Source of the DNA: Chlorogloeopsis fritschii | Lineage (GTDB): Bacteria; Cyanobacteriota; Cyanobacteriia; Cyanobacteriales; Nostocaceae | Length of the DNA: 64,000 nucleotides | Assembly: GCF_043099315.1 (NCBI RefSeq) | Contig: NZ_CP170746.1 | Direction: 5' to 3' (one strand) | Shown here: one piece after another, positions 27,652-34,633 of the stretch | How the letters are laid out: each line of letters starts with the position of its first letter | Position numbering within the stretch: the first letter of the stretch is position 1 | Notes under the pieces: generated by a model | Databases searched by the model: none | The model's input: the letters and a program-made list of their open reading frames with translations, nothing else | Told to the model about the DNA's origin: nothing | Made by a program: the position numbers and the translations under genes

Positions 27652-28287
27652 ATGTCAAATCACCCTTGGTTAAATCTAGTGCAAAAACACAAAGCGATCG
27701 CAGTGATTCGCGCTTCAAATCTAGAAATTGGACGTCAAATGGCTTTGGCTGTAGCATCTGGGGGAATGCAGTTAATTGAAATTACTTGGAATAGCGCCAA
27801 TGCCGCTGAGTTAATCGCTAGACTGCGCTTGGAATTACCAGGCTGTTTGATTGGCACGGGAACACTGTTAAGTGTGCAACATTTACATCAAGCAATCTCC
27901 GCCGGAGCGCAATTTTTGTTTACACCTCACGTTGACAGGGATATGATTCAAGTTGCGCTTGAGCAAAATCTTCCTATTATCCCAGGAGCACTTTCCCCTA
28001 CAGAAATTGTGAGCGCGTGGAATTATGGAGCAACCTGCGTCAAGGTATTTCCCGTGCAAGCAGTAGGAGGAGCAAAGTATATAAAAAGTTTACAAGGGCC
28101 GTTGGGACATATTCCTTTAATTCCTACTGGTGGCGTCACTTTAGCAAATGCAAGGGAATTTTTACAAGCAGGAGCGATCGCTGTGGGTTTAAGCGGTGAG
28201 TTATTTCCCAAACAGTCTGTAGAAGCTGGAGATTGGCAGGCAATCTCTAGGCAGGCGAAAACCTTGATGGATTCACTAGGGGTGTAG
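27652..28287 (+). CDS. eda: KDPG/KHG aldolase
   Basis: A 211-residue class I aldolase of about the normal length. It cleaves 2-keto-3-deoxy-6-phosphogluconate to pyruvate and glyceraldehyde 3-phosphate (Entner-Doudoroff pathway) and can also act on keto-hydroxyglutarate. The Schiff-base lysine is K131 in CVKVFPVQAVGG, and the acid/base glutamate is in LIEITWNS. The phosphate-binding IPTGGV is also present. It has no edd neighbour, as is usual in cyanobacteria. The gene is intact and monocistronic. Confidence 0.92.
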   Translation: MSNHPWLNLVQKHKAIAVIRASNLEIGRQMALAVASGGMQLIEITWNSANAAELIARLRLELPGCLIGTGTLLSVQHLHQAISAGAQFLFTPHVDRDMIQVALEQNLPIIPGALSPTEIVSAWNYGATCVKVFPVQAVGGAKYIKSLQGPLGHIPLIPTGGVTLANAREFLQAGAIAVGLSGELFPKQSVEAGDWQAISRQAKTLMDSLGV

Positions 28288-28297
28288 CTAAAATCCA

Positions 28298-28404
28298 ACA
28301 CCCTAGAAGGGTGTCGCTATACAAACAAAGGCTGCCTCCGTAGCCTGTAAAGATTTCAGCCCACTGAGGTGGGCTTTGTTTGTCTAGCCCCAGGCTTCTA
28401 GCCT
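28298..28404. repeat. Nested hairpin cluster after eda
   Basis: ACACCCT-AGA-AGGGTGT (28298-28314) is followed by ACAAACAAAG (28321-28330) pairing with CTTTGTTTGT (28374-28383) around AGCCCAC-TGAG-GTGGGCT. Then AGGCT-TCT-AGCCT (28392-28404) lies inside a longer imperfect stem. It is non-coding and could be the end of a folded transposon or a palindromic repeat element; it may also terminate eda. Confidence 0.75.
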
Positions 28405-28865
28405 GTGGGCGTGTCTATTTACACTACACCCTTTATTTCGTGGAACTTTCAGTGAGTATGTAATTTTTTGAGCTTGAAAATGGGAACTCTATGAATGAAG
28501 AGTATTTGATGCATTCATAGAGGGAAAACCATGCTGAGTAGAAGGCAGAAGGTAAGAAAGTTTTTTCACGCATTCTGGTGTATGCAGTTTATAACCGCTA
28601 CTTAGCGACTTTAAAGATTCCAGACTACGAAGAAAGCAGGGATGATACCAAACTGGCATAGGAAGTCTTTTAATCCAAAATCCAAAATTGGTATGAATGG
28701 CTCTGCTGCTCCTGTTTGTCATTCTGTGCATTTTGACAATTATCAATCTGGACAACTGCTATAGGATGAAATGAGAAAAACTCATGCCTGTTGCAGCAAT
28801 CGAGTCAAAATCCGAGCGTGAAAAGTAAAATTTTCTCAAAAATTTGTCATCTTGGTGTAACAGTC
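28405..28865. other. Non-coding spacer upstream of the L,D-transpeptidase
   Basis: No gene is supported. An 88-residue minus-strand frame (28489-28755) has no ribosome binding site or coding character. The transpeptidase frame extends to a TTG at 28791 but its signal peptide starts at 28866. Confidence 0.5.
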
Positions 28866-29378
28866 ATGAAAAATCTACTTTCCCTGAATTGGGTGCGTTA
28901 TTCCAAAACACTCCTGGCTAGTGTGGCATTATCTATAAGTATTTTTAGCATCAGTTCAGAGGGGACATTGGCGCAATCTAAACCTCAGGTAATTAAACAA
29001 GCGATCGCCAATCTCCAAACCACTGAGAAACGCTGGATACAAATCAACTTATCAGAACAAAAATTAATCGCTTGGGAAGGTAAAAAACCTGTTTTTGCAG
29101 TCATTGTCTCCACAGGCAAAAAATCTACTCCCACTCGTACTGGTGTTTTTCAAATCCAAACTAAACTGAGGAAAACTCGGATGCGCGGTAGAGACTACGA
29201 TGTTCCTAACGTTCCATATACGATGTTTTATCAAGGAAACTATGCCATTCACGGAGCATACTGGCATCGAAGATTTGGCACACCTGTTAGTCATGGCTGT
29301 GTAAATGTTGCACCCAATCACGCTAAATGGCTATTTGATTGGGCATCGATAGGCACGCCAGTCGTTGTGCATAAATAA
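28866..29378 (+). CDS. Secreted L,D-transpeptidase (YkuD)
   Basis: 170 residues from the preferred ATG. The signal peptide MKNLLSLNWVRYSKTLL...AQS ends near residue 37. The YkuD domain follows (INLSEQKLIAWEGKKPVFAV, STGKKSTPTRTGVFQI). The catalytic region HGAYWHRRFGTPVSHGCVNV has the full HxxxSHGCxN signature, with the cysteine nucleophile in SHGC. It acts on peptidoglycan in the periplasm, making 3-3 cross-links or attaching ligands. The frame is open upstream to a TTG at 28791, but starting there would bury the signal peptide, so I chose 28866. A frameshifted paralogue follows 49 bases downstream. Confidence 0.9.
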   Translation: MKNLLSLNWVRYSKTLLASVALSISIFSISSEGTLAQSKPQVIKQAIANLQTTEKRWIQINLSEQKLIAWEGKKPVFAVIVSTGKKSTPTRTGVFQIQTKLRKTRMRGRDYDVPNVPYTMFYQGNYAIHGAYWHRRFGTPVSHGCVNVAPNHAKWLFDWASIGTPVVVHK

Positions 29379-29427
29379 TTTAGAATTTTGGTTTGCGATC
29401 GCACTCAAGCTAGAAAGTAATACACAA

Positions 29428-29960
29428 ATGGCAAACTTGGTTGGTAGCAGTTGGGTTGGTTGGTTAGGAGCTTTGTTTGCGTCTGCGGGATTGGTGTTGG
29501 GAACTTCTTTTACTCTTTTGAATTCCCGCGTCTCTGTTTCTCACTTTTCCCATCGCTCATTCAACCCCGACTACTTCAGCGAATCCGAAATTGTAAAGCC
29601 AGTAAAACCCCGCAAGAAAATTGTGATTGATTTATCCGAGCAACGCTTGTATGCATGGCAAGACAATAAACTTGTTCATTCTATAAGAGTTTCGACTGGA
29701 AAACGTTCAACTCCCACAAAAAAAGGTAACTTTCTCATTAGCACTAAATACCGCTCTGCCAGAATGCGGGGCCGGGCTACGATATTCCTAATGTTCCTTA
29801 TACTATGTATTTTTTTCGGGGCTATGCCATTCATGGTGCTTTTTGGCATAACCGATTTGGTACTCCTGTGAGCCATGGTTGTGTCAATTTACCAGTAAAG
29901 GAGGCTCGCAAAATTTTCAATTGGGCTGAGATTGGAACTTTGGTAGTAGTGCGTAAATAA
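29428..29960 (+). pseudogene. Second L,D-transpeptidase, frameshifted by one base
   Basis: It starts MANLVGSSWVGWLGALF, with a hydrophobic N-terminal segment (signal or anchor). YkuD motifs follow (VIDLSEQRLYAWQDNKLV, STGKRSTPTKKGNFLI, RSARMRG). Near 29770 the frame is lost: in the next frame GYDIPNVPYTMYFFRGYAIHG continues, through FWHNRFGTPVSHGCVNLPVK to a stop at 29960. The run GGGGCCGGGC appears to lack one C that would give MRGPGYDIPNVPY. All catalytic residues lie after the break, so the product as written is inactive. A base-calling error in the G/C run is the main alternative. Confidence 0.85.
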
Positions 29961-30018
29961 GGAGTGTTGAAATTAATTCAAAAAAGGTTGGCAGTATGGG
30001 TATTGACGGCGTGAAATT

Positions 30019-30228
30019 GTGAAAACATTAGCATCTGTATCCCACATTCTTGATGTCGACTGGGAAGGATACTTTGAGAGGGCAAAGCTGATTTTGGACT
30101 ATGCTGGTTTTGAGGACGATGCAGCAAAGGATGTATCAGCTGTTCTCCAAGTTATTCCCAAAGCTTTAGAAAAAGTGAAGGCTGAAGGTGCTGGGCTTCT
30201 TGCTGTAACTTCGTGGGGTTGTCCTTAA
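30019..30228 (+). CDS. Possible small protein, unknown
   Basis: A 69-residue frame from a GTG (MKTLASVSHILDVDWEGYFE...) ends LLAVTSWGCP. It has coding-like composition and charged amphipathic helices, but there is no clear ribosome binding site and no recognised family. It may be a fragment of a longer lost gene. Confidence 0.35.
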   Translation: MKTLASVSHILDVDWEGYFERAKLILDYAGFEDDAAKDVSAVLQVIPKALEKVKAEGAGLLAVTSWGCP

Positions 30229-30279
30229 CAGCAGCATAAAATTTGAATAGGGAACTACCGATGTGAAAGTGACAAACAA

Positions 30280-30310
30280 GATCCCCGACTTTTTTGAAAA
30301 GTCGGGGATC
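30280..30310. terminator. Hairpin between convergent transcription units
   Basis: GATCCCCGACT (30280-30290) pairs with AGTCGGGGATC (30300-30310) around a T/A-rich loop. It is followed by TGTGTCTTT on the plus strand. It lies 77 bases past the end of the Hsp70-like gene on the minus strand, so it could serve both directions. Confidence 0.6.
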
Positions 30311-30386
30311 TGTGTCTTTAATCTTCTAAGCAGCCGTCATGAATGAAAAAACTTTCCTTCTGCTCTCTGCCATCTGCCTTCTCTAC

Positions 30387-31985
30387 TTAACTTAATTGCG
30401 CTACCAGTTGATTTTCCAGTAGAGTTTCATTCGTCAATAAATCCTCGACTGTAATTCGCAAAAAGCGCTGATCGTCAACTAAAAACCGAATTTTAATCCG
30501 ATCGCTTCCCGGAAACCCTGGTGGTATTAACTTAGCAATTGTTCTCGCCCCATCTTTATCATTCAAGGGTTTAACGGTGGTAACACCACTTTCAAGACGG
30601 CGAGTAATTAGGCGATCGCCATCAAAATAAACTTCCGTACTACCTGTATCTGCTCCCAATTCGCCCATAATTAATTCAATGCTGGGCTGATTTTCTAAAG
30701 AAGCACCCAAGACTAACTCCACTGGCTGAGTCATCGGGTAAGGCTGCCCCTCTCTAATAATTGGATGCCAACTGTGACGGTGATTGCGCCTATCCCAATA
30801 GCGGATGCCGTAACTGTGGTAGAGAAAATCTTTGATTTCTACACCTTGAACTATCTGTAAGGCACCTTGGGCGATCGCTTCAAACGGGCGCTCGCAACGA
30901 ATTTTTTCTTGTTCAAAATATTGCTTAATCCATGTCTGCACTGCTGGTATTTGTACGGTGCCACCGACTAATAGCACAGCATTAATATCTGCTACTTCGA
31001 TGCCTTGGCGTCGTGCTTGCTGCAACAGCTGAGTCATCGAGTCATCAAGTCGCTCAAAAAACGCGTGTTCTTTGAGGATGCTTTCTAGGGTATCGCGATT
31101 TAATTCCAGCTCGTAACTTTCAAACGTCTCATCATTGAAATAAACTTCACTGGCTTGAGTTTGGCTTGATAATTGAATTTTGACTTTTTCTGCCAGTCGC
31201 ATTGTTAAGGGGCTTACCGTCAAACCTTGAGTTTGAGCAAAGTAATCAACTATCCAATTGTCGATATCAGAACCACCTAAATTTTGTCCGGCTTTTGCTA
31301 ACACGCGGGCAGTTTTTACCTTTTGCTTGGAGGTTTCAGCTAGAGATTTATTACCAAATTTGAGTAAAAATCCGACTGGTTTACTAGCCACTTGAGTGCT
31401 GCGATCCAACCTGACTAGCGATAAATCTAGCGTGCCGCCGCCAAAGTCAACCACCAACAAAACTTCTCGATCTGCCATGCCGTAACCCAAAGCTGCCGCT
31501 GTGGGTTCATCCAGTATTCGCACCTGCTCTACAGGTAGTGCTTGGCAAACTTTGCCCAACCAGTAACGATAAGCTTCAAAACTATCTACAGGTACAGTTA
31601 GTACCAGAGATTCTACACCGCCTTGCATCGGTGCTAATTCTTCAATCACTCGGTTGAGAAACCATTGCCCGACTTGTTCAAAAGTAACTATTTGCCCATC
31701 TAATTCGGGTAAAAAACCTTGAATATCTGTGCCAATACCGCGTTTGAAAGTACGGAAAAATCGCGGATCGTTTTTTAAATCCAAACCGCGATCGCGTACT
31801 TGTTGCCCTACCAAAACTTTTGCTTTGGCGGCATCTTCTACATACAGCAAACTGGGAATTAGGGGCGGATTGAGACTTTGTTGAACTGATAAACCAGCTA
31901 AATTGAGAGTTTCTGGTTCTTGGGTAACAGGATTCCAACGAGCAATAACTGTGTTGCTTGTACCAAAATCGATTGCGATCGCCAT
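30387..31985 (-). CDS. Hsp70-family (DnaK-like) ATPase
   Basis: 532 residues. The actin-fold nucleotide-binding domain has all phosphate motifs: AIDFGTSNTVIARWN (3-17), LLVVDFGGGTLDLSLVRL (about 197) and AVLLVGGTVQIPAVQTW (about 355). The rest (about 400-532) is short compared with DnaK, lacks the usual GGIMTKLIERN-type substrate domain and ends in a beta-rich segment. Such DnaK-like proteins with a reduced C-terminus are common in cyanobacteria and their clients are unknown. It lies 47 bases downstream of uvsE on the same strand and may be co-transcribed with it. Confidence 0.87.
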   Translation of the reverse strand: MAIAIDFGTSNTVIARWNPVTQEPETLNLAGLSVQQSLNPPLIPSLLYVEDAAKAKVLVGQQVRDRGLDLKNDPRFFRTFKRGIGTDIQGFLPELDGQIVTFEQVGQWFLNRVIEELAPMQGGVESLVLTVPVDSFEAYRYWLGKVCQALPVEQVRILDEPTAAALGYGMADREVLLVVDFGGGTLDLSLVRLDRSTQVASKPVGFLLKFGNKSLAETSKQKVKTARVLAKAGQNLGGSDIDNWIVDYFAQTQGLTVSPLTMRLAEKVKIQLSSQTQASEVYFNDETFESYELELNRDTLESILKEHAFFERLDDSMTQLLQQARRQGIEVADINAVLLVGGTVQIPAVQTWIKQYFEQEKIRCERPFEAIAQGALQIVQGVEIKDFLYHSYGIRYWDRRNHRHSWHPIIREGQPYPMTQPVELVLGASLENQPSIELIMGELGADTGSTEVYFDGDRLITRRLESGVTTVKPLNDKDGARTIAKLIPPGFPGSDRIKIRFLVDDQRFLRITVEDLLTNETLLENQLVAQLS

Positions 31986-32032
31986 ATCTTAAATTTCGCG
32001 CTTTTGTTGCTAAAACGCAAACAGCTACTTTA

Positions 32033-32989
32033 TCAAAGATTATTCTGCATCAGCCACCACGATCGCAAATGGTTAATAGCTTCTTCTTTATGCTTGGCTT
32101 CCACTTCGATCCAAGGTGCTTGGTGATAGACACTGGGCATGGCAGTAATTAAGTTACTGTGCTTTCTGTCATTAAAAGCTTGTTCGCCGTTGGAAATATG
32201 AACCATCTGCCACTGTGGATTAGCCCAAGTTTCTCGCGCCGCAGCAAACATTTCTGCCACACTCGGCTCGTCGTAACTATCCAAATTTTCGTGGCAAATA
32301 TGGTGATGGGCATCAAATACCATTGGCACACCAGCACTTTTACAGACTGCTAAAATTTCACTGGAACTGTAGGCATATTCATCATTCTCCAGAGTCAAGC
32401 GACTTTTGATATTTTCTGGTAGTTCCGAAATTACCCGCACTAATTTTTCGGGGCGTTGAGCTTTGCCACCATGAATATTCATCAAAGACCAAACAGAACG
32501 AGGTAAACTCATTAAATCCATCGTGCGGGCGTGGCGCTCCAAAATCTTGATGCTTGTTGCTACCACTTCTTTTGAATCAGAACTCAATACTACATATTGA
32601 TCTGGATGCAGCACCATTCTGATCGCTAATTTTTCTGCCCGTTGTCCAATCTTAGCTAAATCGGCACTCATTTCCTCTAATATACTTGCGCCGATTTCGT
32701 CCTCCATGTCACTCATTGGAAATAAACCTGAGGACATCCGGTAAAGTTGAATTTTGTGCTGTTGACAAAAAGTTAATGCCCCATCCAAACGCTGCAAATT
32801 ATCCTGATAAAGTTCTCTGAGAGTATTGGCGCGTTGTTCTTCACTCAGTTGCAGATAACGCGTGCGCGTTATTGTCCGAAACCTCACCTCTTTAGAGAAG
32901 GTAATGCAGACTAGCCCCAAGTAAGGCGATGTGCCGTGAGGTTTGTGTTCTAAGTATGGAAGATGATCTAATTGAGTACTTAAAGTCAT
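32033..32989 (-). CDS. uvsE: UV damage endonuclease
   Basis: A 318-residue UVDE-family TIM barrel. It nicks DNA 5' to UV photoproducts and starts an excision repair route independent of UvrABC. Family motifs include LGLVCITFSKEVRFRTITRT, MVLHPDQYVVLSS with metal-binding histidine, NIHGGKAQRPEKLVRVI, LTLENDEYAYSSSEILAVC and GVPMVFDAHHHICH; the metal-binding His, Glu and Asp residues are visible. The gene is full length and has no signal peptide. The neighbouring Hsp70-like gene follows on the same strand. Confidence 0.92.
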   Translation of the reverse strand: MTLSTQLDHLPYLEHKPHGTSPYLGLVCITFSKEVRFRTITRTRYLQLSEEQRANTLRELYQDNLQRLDGALTFCQQHKIQLYRMSSGLFPMSDMEDEIGASILEEMSADLAKIGQRAEKLAIRMVLHPDQYVVLSSDSKEVVATSIKILERHARTMDLMSLPRSVWSLMNIHGGKAQRPEKLVRVISELPENIKSRLTLENDEYAYSSSEILAVCKSAGVPMVFDAHHHICHENLDSYDEPSVAEMFAAARETWANPQWQMVHISNGEQAFNDRKHSNLITAMPSVYHQAPWIEVEAKHKEEAINHLRSWWLMQNNL

Positions 32990-33256
32990 TTACTATATAT
33001 TTATTAATGTCGGCATCTTTTTGATTTAACAAACTTCTGCTGGGAATAATTAGTATCTAAAGACAGAAGCTTTGTTTAAAGCAGAATTCAGAAGTCAGAA
33101 GTCAGAAGACAGAATGCAATATCTCGCAGGATATTTTTTCAGTTAAATGGGTTTTAGCTACCAGCCCAACATCATGATAGCGTTGGCGAATTTAGTGGGG
33201 AGTGGGCATTGCTCACCCTACAATTTGCGGTTATCAGTAATTCGTTAACGAACCTC
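32990..33256. other. Non-coding spacer
   Basis: It holds CAGAAGTCAGAAGTCAGAAGA-type short repeats and GTGGGCATTGCTCACCCTAC, a small palindrome of a type common in cyanobacterial spacers. No gene is seen. Confidence 0.5.
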
Positions 33257-33487
33257 GGCACTTCGTGAATGAGCCTGAGAACCTGATTGATAAGACATCA
33301 AGACTGATAAATCAATCCTAGAACCTCGTGAATGAGTCTTAGAACCTCGTTGATGAGTGTTTGAACCTCGTAAATGAGTATCACAACCTCGTGAATAAGT
33401 GTTGGAACCTCGTGAATGAGTCTTAAAACCTGATGAATGAGTGTTGGAACCTCGTGAATGAGTCTCTAAAACTTATGAATGAGTCTT
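33257..33487. repeat. 21-nt tandem repeat, 11 units
   Basis: There are eleven consecutive units of exactly 21 nt. The last eight (33320-33487) fit GAACCTCGTGAATGAGTCTT with a few changes each, and the first three are more diverged. On the plus strand all frames are stopped by TGA/TAG in the unit. On the minus strand one frame is open over ten units as a heptapeptide like KTHSRGS, but it has no start codon. It is not a CRISPR, as there are no spacers. Confidence 0.9.
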
Positions 33488-33537
33488 AATTGTTCATGCA
33501 AAATAAAAGGGAACTCTTAACTCTTAATTTCTCATTA

Positions 33538-33632
33538 CCATGCTCTGCATGGTTATGGAAACAGGAGGCTCTGCCTCATGAAGAGGAGGCGGAGCCTCAA
33601 TCAATGCTTTCCCAGGCTCTAGCCTGGGAAAG
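33538..33632. repeat. Cluster of four perfect palindromes
   Basis: CCATGC-TCT-GCATGG (33538-33552), GAGGC-TCT-GCCTC (33565-33577), GAGGC-GGA-GCCTC (33586-33598) and a 12-bp stem CTTTCCCAGGCT with loop CT (33607-33632). The stems are unrelated, but the loops are similar to those of the palindromes at 22.2 kb. Confidence 0.9.
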
Positions 33633-33780
33633 AGACAAAACATTATCATCAGAGTAGATCAAAAATAAATTCTCAATACCTACGCATAAATATTTAGCCA
33701 TTTTTCAACACGAGCGAAATCGCTGTTCCCTGTAACCTGTTCCCTGATCCCTGTAACCTGTACCCTGTTCCCTTGCCTTT

Positions 33781-34434
33781 ATGACTGCTGTAACTCCCGT
33801 TGTCAAACCCGTTAGCCAGATGCAACTAGCTCCCGGTAGCGCAGTTACCATTCCCAATGTCAGCTGGCAGGAATTTGAGTCGATTTTGCAAGAGTTGGGA
33901 GAACATCGGAGCGCCAGAGTTGCCTACAGCCAGGGTACTTTAGAAATTATGGTTCCCCTACCCGAACATGAAATTCCCAAAGAATTAATTTCAGACTTTG
34001 TCAAAACCTTGCTCAAGGCTATGGGCAAGAGGTATGAACCTTTTGGTTCTACCACCTTCAAACGGGAAGGTACAGCCGGAGTTGAACCCGATGCTTGCTT
34101 TTATATTCAAAATTATCAACGAATGATTGGTCGTCGGCGTCTGCAAGCTGACGATCCACCACCAGATTTGGCTATTGAAACAGATGTAACTTCTAAAACC
34201 ACTCTCGAAGCTTACAGAGCAATTGGCGTTCAAGAAGTATGGATTTATGAAAGTGGCAAGCTTAATATCTATCTACTGAGTGAAGGAATTTATTTAAAAT
34301 CTGATATTAGTCCTAATTTTGCAAATATACAACTTACACAAATTATTCCTGCTTTGGTAGAACGTGCTTGGCAGGTAGGAAGTTTTCAGGCATTAGAAGA
34401 ATTTGCAGAGGCGATCGCACAAACAATCAAGTAA
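33781..34434 (+). CDS. Uma2-family (DUF820) putative nuclease
   Basis: 217 residues with the PD-(D/E)XK-like Uma2 fold, a family expanded in cyanobacteria. Motifs: W-x-EFESILQELGEHRSARVAYS, GTLEIMVPLPEHE, FGSTTFKREGTAGVEPDACF (catalytic Asp), DLAIETDVTSKT (catalytic Glu) and YRAIGVQEVWIYE. Function is unproven; many copies are thought to derive from restriction-like nucleases. No clear ribosome binding site is present before the ATG, and CCTGTTCCCT-type low-complexity repeats lie directly upstream. It is intact. Confidence 0.88.
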   Translation: MTAVTPVVKPVSQMQLAPGSAVTIPNVSWQEFESILQELGEHRSARVAYSQGTLEIMVPLPEHEIPKELISDFVKTLLKAMGKRYEPFGSTTFKREGTAGVEPDACFYIQNYQRMIGRRRLQADDPPPDLAIETDVTSKTTLEAYRAIGVQEVWIYESGKLNIYLLSEGIYLKSDISPNFANIQLTQIIPALVERAWQVGSFQALEEFAEAIAQTIK

Positions 34435-34633
34435 AACTGAGTAAAATCTAATATAATTAAGATTTTTTAAATAAAAAATCTCGTCTGCTTTAGCTAACGA
34501 CTCAATTTATGTCAGATTTTCCTCAAGGAATTAAGTTATTTAAAAATTCTGATTTGAGAGTAGTTAAAATCAAAAATTGCCACTACAATAAAAAGTTCTG
34601 GGCCAATTAGTTTTTCCACAACTGAATGAAGAA

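Noticed and set aside
28489..28755. 88-residue minus-strand ORF
   Set aside because: No ribosome binding site, and its composition is not gene-like. It lies in a repeat-containing spacer.
33257..33487. CRISPR array
   Set aside because: The repeats are directly adjacent with no spacers, and no cas genes are in the window.
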